A stretch of DNA of 41,013 nt from positions 1 to 41,013 of the forward strand of contig CAZOHG010000032.1 in the NCBI GenBank assembly GCA_964579725.1, written 5' to 3'. How positions within the stretch are numbered: position 1 is the stretch's first letter; every line of letters starts with the position of its first letter. Both the position numbers and the translations under genes were made by a program. The stretch comes from CAZOHG01 sp964579725 (GTDB lineage: Bacteria > Zhuqueibacterota > JdFR-76 > BMS3Abin05). The notes below the pieces were generated by a model. That model was given only the letters and a program-made list of their open reading frames with translations. It searched no databases and had not been told where the DNA came from. Positions 1-8,071 of this stretch are shown piece by piece.

Positions 1-111
1 ATCGCCGCAATCGACCAAAAGCGAGCGCCCGTTGTGCTCCAACAAATAGGCCGAGTGGAAGCGATGAGCCACCGTCAGGCCGGAGGCCGAACCCAGCACG
101 TGCCATTTCAT
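1..111 (-). CDS. MBL-fold metallohydrolase, N-terminal fragment (partial)
   Basis: An open frame of 37 codons begins with ATG at 111 and runs off the left edge. It encodes MKWHVLGSASG...LLVDCGD. The pattern of a small hydrophobic strand, a GS(A/G)SG turn and a second strand ending in DCG is the usual N-terminus of RNase Z/phosphodiesterase-type metallo-beta-lactamase-fold hydrolases. The zinc-binding HxHxDH motif would lie outside the window. The start lies three bases after the stop of the epimerase gene, and a GAGGTG ribosome site overlaps the end of that gene, so the two are very likely co-transcribed. The substrate cannot be judged from this fragment. Confidence 0.6.
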   Translation of the reverse strand, partial: MKWHVLGSASGLTVAHRFHSAYLLEHNGRSLLVDCGD

Positions 112-114
112 CTT

Positions 115-1038
115 TCACACCTCGTATGCCTTAAAATAATCCACTGTTTTTCGCAGTCCTTCTTCTAATGTTATTTTAGGCTTCCAACCCAGAACATTTT
201 TGATTTTGGAATAATCAATAACGCTGCGCTGCTGTTCACCCTCCTTGGCAGGCCCGTGTTTTTCGGGTAGATTTTGTCCGATAATCTTATTCAATTCTCG
301 AAAAATAGTATTGACATCCGTTTCTTTGCCCGTCCCCACATTAAAGGTGTTCGAGCCGGGGTACTCCAGGGCCAAAAGATTGGCCCGCACCACGTCGCCC
401 ACGTACACGAAGTCCCGTGTCTGCTTTCCGTCGCCGTTAATAATTGGTTGGCCGCCAGTGAGCATTTTTTCAATAAAAATAGCCACCACGCCCGCTTCGC
501 CAAAGGGATTCTGACGCGGACCGTACACATTGGCGTACCGCAAAATGACGTGTTCAAGGCCGTAGGTTAACTTGTAAAAAAACAAGTATTTTTCAACGGT
601 CAATTTGGTAATGCCATAGGGAGAAACCGGCCGGGTGGGGTGTTCTTCGTCGGCAGGAAAATAATCCTGTTCACCGTACACCGCGCCGCCCGTGGAGGCG
701 AAAATTACCTTTTTCACTCCGGTTTGAACGGCGTTTTGCAGAATATTCAATGTGCCCAAAACATTGACACTGGCGTCAAAAACAGGATTTTCAACCGACC
801 GGCGCACGTCCATTTGGGCGGCTTCGTGGTACACCACATCGAATTTTTCCAACGCAAACAGTTTGGAGATTTCGGCAGCCTGTAGATCCAAGAGGTAAAA
901 TTTCGCTTTTGGGTTCAGATTTTTCAAGCGCCCCATGTACAGATTGTCCACTACAACTACATCGTGGCCGTTTTCGACCAGTGCGTCCACAATATTCGAA
1001 CCAATAAAGCCTGCGCCGCCCGTGACCAAAATTTTCAT
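115..1038 (-). CDS. NAD-dependent sugar epimerase/dehydratase (extended SDR, GalE-like)
   Basis: This 307-residue protein is an extended short-chain dehydrogenase/reductase acting on a nucleotide sugar in the cytoplasm. The Rossmann NAD-binding motif GGAGFIGS is at residues 7-14, the acidic D31 follows strand 2, and the catalytic S/T at 115-116 and Y141-x3-K145 (SPYGITK) are all present. R(Y)ANVYGPRQNP around residues 167-177 is the usual substrate-side motif of UDP-glucose 4-epimerase-type members. Length is normal. A GGAGG ribosome site sits five bases before the ATG. It ends three bases upstream of the MBL-fold gene, suggesting an operon. The exact sugar (UDP-Glc, UDP-GlcNAc or other) cannot be fixed from sequence alone, so no symbol is given. 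Confidence 0.9.
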   Translation of the reverse strand: MKILVTGGAGFIGSNIVDALVENGHDVVVVDNLYMGRLKNLNPKAKFYLLDLQAAEISKLFALEKFDVVYHEAAQMDVRRSVENPVFDASVNVLGTLNILQNAVQTGVKKVIFASTGGAVYGEQDYFPADEEHPTRPVSPYGITKLTVEKYLFFYKLTYGLEHVILRYANVYGPRQNPFGEAGVVAIFIEKMLTGGQPIINGDGKQTRDFVYVGDVVRANLLALEYPGSNTFNVGTGKETDVNTIFRELNKIIGQNLPEKHGPAKEGEQQRSVIDYSKIKNVLGWKPKITLEEGLRKTVDYFKAYEV

Positions 1039-1139
1039 ACAACCTCCGTGTATTTCACTGTGTGCACATTCGGACTGTCTTTACTGTATCGGCAAACGCC
1101 GCCCCTTTCTACAGGAAGTCGGGCTTTGTCCAAAAGAGA

Positions 1140-2426
1140 TTACATCGCTCTTGCCGCCAAATAATCCAGTCCCTTTCGGGCAATGTCCCTCCGGTAAAAA
1201 GCCCCGTCAAAATGAATTTGCTTGACCGCTCGGTAGGCACCGGCGATGGCTTCTTCCAGAGAATCGGCTATTTTGGTAACACCGAGCACGCGTCCGCCGT
1301 TGGTTACGATTGCCTGATCCACCCGTTTGGTTCCGGCATGAAAAACAACCACGTCTTTTTCAAAAGGCCCCTCCAAGCCGGTAATGAGCTTTCCCTTTTC
1401 GTAGCTTCCCGGATATCCTCCCGAAGCCATGACGACACACACGGCCCAGGCCTTACGGATTTGAAGCGCCACATCGCCTAAGGTTCCGTCAATGGTGGCC
1501 AGCATGAGATCGGCCAGATCCGATTCAATTAGCGGCAAAACCACCTGTGTTTCCGGGTCACCGAAACGGCAATTGAATTCGATTACCTTCGGACCGTTTT
1601 CAGTCAGCATGAGTCCTGCGTACAAAACACCTTTGTACGGGTAGCCTTCTTCCGCCAGACCGTGAATGGTCGGTTCCAAAACCGTTCGGCGAATTTCGTC
1701 CATGAGAGCGTCGGAAACAAAGGGGGAGGGAGCGTAGGCACCCATGCCGCCCGTGTTGGGGCCCAGATCGTCGTCGTAAGCGGCTTTGTGGTCACGAGAA
1801 GGGACAAGAGGCAAAATATGCTTACCGTCTGAGAGCGCCAGCACGGAAATTTCTTCTCCTTCTAAAAACTCTTCAATAACCACCCGGTGGCCCGCTTCGC
1901 CGAAGACATTGCGTAACATCATTTCCTCAAGTGCTTTTTGGGCCTCCGACTTTGTTCCGCACACAATTGAGCCCTTGCCCGCCGCCAGTCCGTCCGCTTT
2001 AATGACCAATTTTCCTTCGTGATTCCAGATGTAATTTCGGGCATTGGCCAATTTTGAAAAAACCTCAAACCTTGCCGTGGGAATACCGTGGCGCGCCATA
2101 AAACTCTTTGCAAAAGATTTGCTGCCTTCGATCTGCGCGGCTTTCCGGCTCGGGCCAAAAACTTTGAGACCCTCGGCTTCAAAAAGGTCCACAATCCCGT
2201 GCACCAGGGGCAACTCCGGCCCAACTACCGTCAAATCGACGGATTTTTCCCTGGCGAACCGGAGCAACTCCTCCAAATCATCGACATGAATGGGAACGCA
2301 TTCGGCTAAGTTTTCCATTCCCGGGTTGCCGGGGGCGGCGTAAATTTTTTCAACCCGTTGACTTTGAGCCAATTTCCAGACCAGCGCGTGCTCGCGTCCT
2401 CCACTGCCGATGATTAGAACCTTCAT
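1140..2426 (-). CDS. purD: phosphoribosylamine--glycine ligase
   Basis: PurD (GAR synthetase) joins phosphoribosylamine and glycine using ATP in step two of de novo purine synthesis. The 428-residue product has the family length and the ATP-grasp layout: N-terminal GSGGREHAL (residues 7-15), APGNPGM near 31-37, the ATP-grasp lysine region KADGLAAGKG, and the metal-binding EFNCRFGDPETQ late in the protein. The open frame extends 34 codons further upstream, but that extension is not conserved-looking. ATG at 2426 has a GAGGG ribosome site and gives the canonical MKVLIIGSGG start. No other pur gene is in the window. It is separated from the epimerase by about 100 bases on the same strand. Confidence 0.95.
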   Translation of the reverse strand: MKVLIIGSGGREHALVWKLAQSQRVEKIYAAPGNPGMENLAECVPIHVDDLEELLRFAREKSVDLTVVGPELPLVHGIVDLFEAEGLKVFGPSRKAAQIEGSKSFAKSFMARHGIPTARFEVFSKLANARNYIWNHEGKLVIKADGLAAGKGSIVCGTKSEAQKALEEMMLRNVFGEAGHRVVIEEFLEGEEISVLALSDGKHILPLVPSRDHKAAYDDDLGPNTGGMGAYAPSPFVSDALMDEIRRTVLEPTIHGLAEEGYPYKGVLYAGLMLTENGPKVIEFNCRFGDPETQVVLPLIESDLADLMLATIDGTLGDVALQIRKAWAVCVVMASGGYPGSYEKGKLITGLEGPFEKDVVVFHAGTKRVDQAIVTNGGRVLGVTKIADSLEEAIAGAYRAVKQIHFDGAFYRRDIARKGLDYLAARAM

Positions 2427-2499
2427 TTTTGCCCTCAATCCCTTTTTCTTTGGCGTTCTTTTCGGAAAAATATTTTTGACCAAACAGAATAGCTTATTA

Positions 2500-2528
2500 A
2501 AAATACTTAGCTCAGATTCAAATTGCAA
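2500..2528 (-). promoter_or_regulatory. Possible sigma70-type promoter for purD
   Basis: On the minus strand TTGCAA (2528-2523) is followed after 17 bases by TATTTT (2505-2500). Both boxes match the consensus at four of six positions. They lie about 75 bases upstream of the purD ATG in an AT-rich gap. A weak match, listed as a candidate only. Confidence 0.3.
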
Positions 2529-2596
2529 CTGTTTTTGTGAAAAATAAATAGGTTACGTAAAACAAGAAAGAGCAAATTGGCCCGCTTTGAACGAAC

Positions 2597-2633
2597 AAAG
2601 CCCTGCGATGAGTTTTGATTTTCGCAGGGCTTT
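2597..2633 (-). terminator. Hairpin terminator after the 737-aa propeller gene
   Basis: A perfect 12-bp stem (AAAGCCCTGCGA at 2597-2608 pairing with TCGCAGGGCTTT at 2622-2633) encloses a 13-base loop. It lies 15 bases past the stop codon at 2648, between that gene and purD. The downstream T-run is short (TTT within the stem), so it may be a modest terminator or act on both strands. Confidence 0.65.
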
Positions 2634-2647
2634 GGCTGCGTTACGGA

Positions 2648-4861
2648 TTATTTGAGCAACAGAAGTTTGGTCATTTTAAATCCTGTCTGCGTCCGAAGTC
2701 GGCAGAAATAGAGTCCGGAAGCAAATTTCTCGCCATTCCAACGCATTTCGTACCAACCGGAACGAAGCCGTTTTTGGAGCAAAGTCTGAACGCGCTGCCC
2801 CCGGGCGTTGTACACCGTCAGTTCCACATGACCGCTGCGCGGCACGTAAAATTGAAGGGTTGTTTCGGGATTAAACGGATTGGGGTAATTCCGAAGTACG
2901 GCAAATTGAGCCGGGGCGGTCACAGTATTTTCCGACACGCGCGTGAGCTCCGGATTGGTCAGAAGGGTCGCGCCCGATCCCGCAATCCAGGGCGGTGCTT
3001 TGGGAGCCTGCGCCACGGCCTTGAAATCCGAACCGCTTCCCACATCGGTGACTGCATTCCAGGTCTCGCCACCGTCGTCCGTTTCAAAAACCGCACCGCC
3101 TCGCCCAACGATCCAGCCGTGTTCCGTTGTTTGAAAGCGCACCTTGTACAAATACAGGCTGGTCCCTAAATCTACAGCCGTCCACGTGGCACCACCATCG
3201 GTGGAGTGCAGAACGGCGGCTTTTCCGCCTCTCGGTGCCTTACCAACGACCCAGCCGTTTTTGGCTGTGGCAAAGGCCACCGAGTAAAAATCCGTCTTAT
3301 TTTCGTAGTTCTGTTTGGCCCGGCTCCAGGTAGCACCGCCGTCTTTCGTCACAAAAATCGTGGAATCGCCTCCAACGGCCACTCCGTGTTTTGAGTCGTA
3401 AAAATCCAAATCGTACAACGGCTTGTGGCTGACATCCTCCTGAACCAGCGTCCAGGTTCGCCCGCCGTCGCTGGTTATTCGAATGATGTCTTTTCCTTTG
3501 GAATTTTTCCCGCACAAAACCCCGTTTTTGGCATCGAAAAATTGAATGGCGTAATTGGTTTCGCGGGCGGATTTACCGATGTTCAATCCTTGCCAGCGTG
3601 CCCCCCCGTCGATCGTTTGGGCCACCAAACCGTAGCTACCGCACGCCCATCCTTGGTTTTGATTCAGAAAAAACAGCCTCTGAATATGGGTGGCACGGTT
3701 CTCCGCCGAGACGCACTCGTACGCCCAAGTTTGCCCGCCGTCGGTGCTGCGCAGCAATCCACCATTCCAGCCCCCGGCTAAAACCGTCTTCTTTGAGAGC
3801 GCAGCTACCGTGTAAAAATTGACAATGTACGGGGTGCCGTTTCGGTGCGTCCAGGTTTGCCCACCGTCGTCGGAAAAAGCGATTTCACCGTAGCTTCCCG
3901 CCACCCAGATGCGGCCGTCCACCACAGAAATGGCATTGAGGGTGTTTCCGGTAAAAATGGGTGCTGGGGTAAAAGTTTGGCCGTCCGTGGTTTGCAAAAT
4001 CACACTTCCGTAACCGGCACCGCCCCCTACAATCATTCCGTTCTTTTCATCGGTGAATGCCATGGCGTAGCCGTAGCAGTACGTGGGATCGCTTTGGGTT
4101 AAAAATTCCCAACTCTGGCCACCGTCTGTCGTTTTCATTAAAATAGTAGGCTGCAATCCCGCTGCCATGGACCCCCAGCCCGTAGCGTACCCCACTTGAG
4201 GCGTCACCATTTTCACCGCCCGAAAATCATTGCGCGAGTAAACGTTCCCGCCGAAATCCAATTTGGCTTTTGCCCAGTGGTCTCCTCCGTCCGTCGTGTA
4301 GTAAATAAACGACTTGGTAGACAGAATGCCGTGGTCAGCATCTCCAAAGGAGACGCTGTAGATTTGCGTCGTGACGCCCCCCAAGTCCGTGGCTGGCACC
4401 CAGGTAGCGCCTCCGTCGGTGGTTCGGTAAAAGACACCTTTTCCTACCATGGACATATTGGAACCGACCACCCAGCCGTGCTTTTTATCCACAAAACAAA
4501 GGGCAGCAAAATCGTCCTGATCGGTAAAATTTCCGCTCTGCGTCCAATTTGCGCCTCCATCTGTGGTGTGCAGCAGCGTCCCGTCCGAACCGGCGATCCA
4601 GCCATTCTGTGAATCCAAAAAATAAATGGCTTTGAGCGTCTTGGTTGTCAACGATACCTCGGACCAGGTTTTCCCGGCGTCGGTGGTTTTTTCAACCGTC
4701 CCTTTGCTTCCCACCACCCATCCAATATCCTTTGTCGTAAAAGCAATGCCGTAAAACGGCGTAGTAAAAGTGGGTTGAACCGCTTGTTTCCATTGAGCCT
4801 GCACCTTTCCCAAAACAAAAAAGGTGCTGAAAATCAGAAAGAAACGCACAATTTTTCTCAT
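2648..4861 (-). CDS. Exported Ycf48-type beta-propeller protein with type IX-like sorting tail
   Basis: This 737-residue secreted or surface protein starts with a signal peptide (MRKIVRFFLIFSTFF...VQAQ, residues 1-22). About twelve short repeats follow, each ending in a DGG-x-TW or close variant (TTDGGATW, STDGGQTW, TKDGGATW), between residues about 45 and 630. This is the Ycf48/sialidase-like Asp-box propeller pattern. The last ~80 residues hold NYPNPFNPETT, then VYNARGQ and GLYF, the FlgD-like/Por-secretion-type C-terminal domain used for export and surface anchoring in FCB bacteria. It follows the larger paralogue at 4926-8003; a terminator hairpin lies between them, and a GGAGG site sits nine bases before its ATG. 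Substrate or partner is unknown. Function as a surface binding or assembly propeller is inferred. Confidence 0.85.
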   Translation of the reverse strand: MRKIVRFFLIFSTFFVLGKVQAQWKQAVQPTFTTPFYGIAFTTKDIGWVVGSKGTVEKTTDAGKTWSEVSLTTKTLKAIYFLDSQNGWIAGSDGTLLHTTDGGANWTQSGNFTDQDDFAALCFVDKKHGWVVGSNMSMVGKGVFYRTTDGGATWVPATDLGGVTTQIYSVSFGDADHGILSTKSFIYYTTDGGDHWAKAKLDFGGNVYSRNDFRAVKMVTPQVGYATGWGSMAAGLQPTILMKTTDGGQSWEFLTQSDPTYCYGYAMAFTDEKNGMIVGGGAGYGSVILQTTDGQTFTPAPIFTGNTLNAISVVDGRIWVAGSYGEIAFSDDGGQTWTHRNGTPYIVNFYTVAALSKKTVLAGGWNGGLLRSTDGGQTWAYECVSAENRATHIQRLFFLNQNQGWACGSYGLVAQTIDGGARWQGLNIGKSARETNYAIQFFDAKNGVLCGKNSKGKDIIRITSDGGRTWTLVQEDVSHKPLYDLDFYDSKHGVAVGGDSTIFVTKDGGATWSRAKQNYENKTDFYSVAFATAKNGWVVGKAPRGGKAAVLHSTDGGATWTAVDLGTSLYLYKVRFQTTEHGWIVGRGGAVFETDDGGETWNAVTDVGSGSDFKAVAQAPKAPPWIAGSGATLLTNPELTRVSENTVTAPAQFAVLRNYPNPFNPETTLQFYVPRSGHVELTVYNARGQRVQTLLQKRLRSGWYEMRWNGEKFASGLYFCRLRTQTGFKMTKLLLLK

Positions 4862-4883
4862 CTAAACAAACCTCCATTTAAAA

Positions 4884-4907
4884 AGGGAGAGCCGGAAGGC
4901 TCTCCCT
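4884..4907 (-). terminator. Strong intrinsic terminator between the two propeller genes
   Basis: A perfect 10-bp stem (AGGGAGAGCC at 4884-4893, GGCTCTCCCT at 4898-4907) with a 4-base loop is followed on the minus strand by TTTTT. It starts 18 bases past the stop of the 1025-aa gene. The ribosome site of the next gene begins only a few bases after the T-run, so no room remains for a separate promoter. Read-through or attenuation therefore seems to set expression of the 737-aa gene. Confidence 0.8.
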
Positions 4908-4925
4908 GTTGAACCCTTCAGCGGA

Positions 4926-7900
4926 TTATTTTACGAGCAGCATTTTTTGAATGGCGTGAAAACCGTTCACGGAAATTTTGCAGAAGTAAATTCCTGTTGA
5001 CAAATGGCTCGCTTCCCACGTTACGGTGTGTGACCCGGCTTTCATTTTCTTTCCGTTGACTAAAGTGGCTACCTGTTCGCCCAGAGCATTGTACACTGCC
5101 AAGGTAACTTTCCCGTCTTTCTTCAAATCGAAGGCAATCGTAGTGCTCGGATTAAAGGGGTTCGGGTAATTTTGGTGAAGCGCGTACCGGGTGGGAACGC
5201 CGACAGACACCTTCAGAACCTTTGACAATTCAAACGTGCCGTCTACATCCACCTGTTTAAGGCGATAGTAATATTTGCCGGTTGCAACCGATTTGTCCGT
5301 AAACGTGTACGTGTGGGATTCCACACTGGTGCCGTGCCCCTTTACAAAGGCAATTTGGGTAAAATTCCGATTGTCGGAGCTGCGCTGAATTTCGAATCCC
5401 AGATTGTTGGTTTCGGACGCGGTGATCCAGCTCAATGTCACGCCCTCGGCGCCCACTTTTGCCGTGAAGCTGGCCAACTCAACCGGCATGGTCAGGCCGG
5501 GCGTCGGGTAATCGATCAGCCGAAAATCGACGCTGCTATTGTTGGTGTCGTATCCGGGCGCAATGCGTTCCATGGATTTTCCCTGATATTTCACGGCGCA
5601 GCAGAAATGCCCGGCGTCGATCCGGGGATCGAGGGTTTTAAAACTTGTCGTTTTTCCGTCGTATTCCACTCCGTCAATGACCGTTTCGAAATCGATTCCG
5701 TCGGTGTAATCCACATCGGCACCGGAGGCCAGAATGACCTCGTCGCTGGTCAAACTGAGCATGAAATCCGTGCGTCGCCCTTCGTACAGGTTGACGATAT
5801 TCGGCACATCGGGATTATCCGGGTCGGAAGCATTGGCCGGATTATAAAACTCAAAATCGGCGTGGGACAAATCAATACTGGTGGGATATTGTGCTTTCCA
5901 GTTCACCGCCGATTGAGCACACACTTTGTACTCACCCGGCTGAATCGGGTAATCCGTTCCGTTTCCCGGAAATTGAAAAATGTAGGTAACCTTGGTAATA
6001 TTTCGAGACAGGCGGCAGATGATTTTACCGTCCAGATATTCCGTCTGGCTACCGGCGTTGTACAGCTCTACATATTGGTCTTTAAAGAAATACCCGGCAT
6101 CGGCCGGTCCGCCCACGTACAATTCATTGATTTTAATATTGCTGTGCGCAATGTAATCTTCACGAACTACCTTAAACACAGACGAACCGGAACCCGAAGC
6201 AAAAAGAACGGCATTGGTTCTTTTGGCAATGGCTTTCAGGGAGTTTGTCGTTCCGACGGAGACCGCACTCCAGGTGGTTCCACCGTCTTTGGTGTAAAAA
6301 ACATTACCCTTGTCGCCGACAACCCAGCCCTCGGTGTTACTGGCCATGTAAACACCGTTCAAATCTTCCTTGGTCGGCCGCGCCTGAAGTGTCCAGGTTT
6401 TGCCGGTGTCGGCGGAGAAAAGGATGTAGCCATCTTTGGCCACTGCCCACCCGTGATCGGGGCTCGGAAAAGACATTTCCATAATATCTTTTTTCGCGCC
6501 AATATTGCTCCAGGATTTCGTCCAGGTGGCGCCGCCGTCCCGTGTGTAGTAGAGGGTAGAATCGCCGCCACCGATACAGCCCACCGTATCGTTGGCAAAA
6601 TAAATGGCTTTAATATTTTTGGAAGGCAATTGGCCTTCGCCTTTTAGTTCCCAGGTAACGCCGCCGTCAGCGGTGTGGTACACTTGTCCGTGGTAGCCGC
6701 CGATCCAGACGCTGGTGTCATTCAAGGCAAAGACTTCGTACAAATTCTTCACGATATTGGTATCTTTTTGGGAAACCCAGGTTTTTCCGCCGTCGGTAGT
6801 TTTTCCAATGAGACCGGAATAACCCACTACCCATCCGGTTGTTTCACTTCCGAAAGAAACATCTTTAATGGTTGTCGGAGTATTATCGAAAACAATGTAG
6901 CCGGGTTTCCAGGAATAACCGCCGTCGGTGGTGCGCATGCAGAAACCAAAATAGCCCACCGCCACGCCATTGGTGCTTGAGGCAAAGTCAATGGAATACA
7001 ATTGGTCCCCGCCAAGGGAAGCAAAATTCCAGGTAGCCCCGTCGTCGGTAGAATTCAGCACAAATCCGGCGTACCCCGCTACCCAAATTTGATTCTGTAC
7101 CAGTGCGGCGGCTTTGGCCGTAAACCCGAAATTGGCGGGCAAACGCGTCCAGGAATCACCGGCATCGGTTGTTTTGTAGATTGTTCCGTGATCGCCGACA
7201 GCAATTCCGTTCGCAGAATCCGCAAAAAACACGTCCCACATATTTCCGTAGGAAGCGGATTCGTACAGCGTCCAGGTCTGGCCCCCGTCAGTGGTTTTCA
7301 TGAAAACCGATTTAAGGTCTAAAAAGGCAAATCCGTCGCCCACGGCTACGGCGGTTGTGTCGTTGATCATAAAAACATCGTTTATGTCTTTGTTTTGAAT
7401 GCCGGGCACCGTTGTGGCGGGCGTCCAGGTCTGGCCCCCGTCAGTGGTAAACAGGGCGGTTTCGTGCGCGCCAACGGCAATCCCGTGCAAGGTGTCCGAA
7501 AAACTCACACCGTACAAATTTTCCGTTGTGCCGGAATTCTGGGCAACGCAGGTGTCGCCGTTAAAAAACAAAATCGTGCCCTTTTTCCCTGTGGCCCAGC
7601 CGTGAGTCGAGTCCACAACGGACATGGCGTACAATCCGTTGGTGTTGGCAGTCTTTAAAGCGGACCAGGTGTCTCCGCCGTCTCTTGTTTTGAGGATATG
7701 ACCATCGTACGAAGCCGTGTAGCCCAATGAGTCATCCAAAAAATGAATGGCTTCAATGGTTTTACCGGCACCCGAATTTTTGGAGACCCAGGTTTGGCCG
7801 CCGTCACTGGAAAAATACAACCCGCCGTTGTACGTGCCCGCCCAAATTTTCTGGCCGTCCGGGCTGACGTAAAGGGCGTAAATATTCGCTTCAATTGCCG

Positions 7901-8003
7901 GGTGCGTTTGGGGCTCCCACACTCCCTGCGCCCACAGTGCCGAGGCAAACCCGGCAATCAGGACAAACAAAACTGCACCGATGAGTCGCCTTTTTCGTTC
8001 CAT
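4926..8003 (-). CDS. Exported Ycf48 propeller / lamin-tail (DUF4876-like) / Fn3 / sorting-tail protein
   Basis: This 1025-residue surface protein has a signal peptide (residues 1-25, ending ALWAQ). A long array of about twelve Asp-box repeats (SSDGGQTW, TRDGGDTW, TTDGGKTW and others) follows to about residue 610. A lamin-tail-like domain (KINELYVGGP ... QYVELYNAG ... YLDG ... SIDLSHADFEFYNP ... PTPG) spans about 625-840 and an Fn3-like stretch (SWITASETNNLGFEIQR ... YYYRLKQVD) about 845-935. The end is an FlgD-like/type IX tail (NYPNPFNPSTT ... STGIYF). The lamin-tail part is closely related to the two lipoproteins at 12540-14684. A very strong ribosome site (AAGGAGGAAGGAG) precedes ATG 8003. 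Likely role is a cell-surface adhesin or scaffold; this is inference. Confidence 0.85.
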   Translation of the reverse strand: MERKRRLIGAVLFVLIAGFASALWAQGVWEPQTHPAIEANIYALYVSPDGQKIWAGTYNGGLYFSSDGGQTWVSKNSGAGKTIEAIHFLDDSLGYTASYDGHILKTRDGGDTWSALKTANTNGLYAMSVVDSTHGWATGKKGTILFFNGDTCVAQNSGTTENLYGVSFSDTLHGIAVGAHETALFTTDGGQTWTPATTVPGIQNKDINDVFMINDTTAVAVGDGFAFLDLKSVFMKTTDGGQTWTLYESASYGNMWDVFFADSANGIAVGDHGTIYKTTDAGDSWTRLPANFGFTAKAAALVQNQIWVAGYAGFVLNSTDDGATWNFASLGGDQLYSIDFASSTNGVAVGYFGFCMRTTDGGYSWKPGYIVFDNTPTTIKDVSFGSETTGWVVGYSGLIGKTTDGGKTWVSQKDTNIVKNLYEVFALNDTSVWIGGYHGQVYHTADGGVTWELKGEGQLPSKNIKAIYFANDTVGCIGGGDSTLYYTRDGGATWTKSWSNIGAKKDIMEMSFPSPDHGWAVAKDGYILFSADTGKTWTLQARPTKEDLNGVYMASNTEGWVVGDKGNVFYTKDGGTTWSAVSVGTTNSLKAIAKRTNAVLFASGSGSSVFKVVREDYIAHSNIKINELYVGGPADAGYFFKDQYVELYNAGSQTEYLDGKIICRLSRNITKVTYIFQFPGNGTDYPIQPGEYKVCAQSAVNWKAQYPTSIDLSHADFEFYNPANASDPDNPDVPNIVNLYEGRRTDFMLSLTSDEVILASGADVDYTDGIDFETVIDGVEYDGKTTSFKTLDPRIDAGHFCCAVKYQGKSMERIAPGYDTNNSSVDFRLIDYPTPGLTMPVELASFTAKVGAEGVTLSWITASETNNLGFEIQRSSDNRNFTQIAFVKGHGTSVESHTYTFTDKSVATGKYYYRLKQVDVDGTFELSKVLKVSVGVPTRYALHQNYPNPFNPSTTIAFDLKKDGKVTLAVYNALGEQVATLVNGKKMKAGSHTVTWEASHLSTGIYFCKISVNGFHAIQKMLLVK

Positions 8004-8040
8004 CTCCTTCCTCCTTTTTTAAGTGAACCATTTTCCAATA

Positions 8041-8066
8041 GTCAAGGTGTGTGCCACTGCCTTGAC
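8041..8066 (-). terminator. Weak hairpin after the M16 peptidase gene
   Basis: GTCAAGG (8041-8047) pairs with CCTTGAC (8060-8066) around a 12-base loop just past the stop at 8072. There is no T-run, so it may only be an mRNA-end or processing structure. Confidence 0.3.
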
Positions 8067-8071
8067 CCGAT

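Noticed and set aside
5313..6647. 444-codon open frame on the plus strand
   Set aside because: It lies wholly antisense to the propeller/lamin-tail gene, has no ribosome site or recognisable domain, and reflects the repeated codon pattern of the opposite strand.
2700..7900. Regularly spaced near-repeats resembling a CRISPR or satellite array
   Set aside because: The repeats are in-frame DGG-x-TW codons of propeller blades, with variable spacing and no conserved repeat unit at base level.
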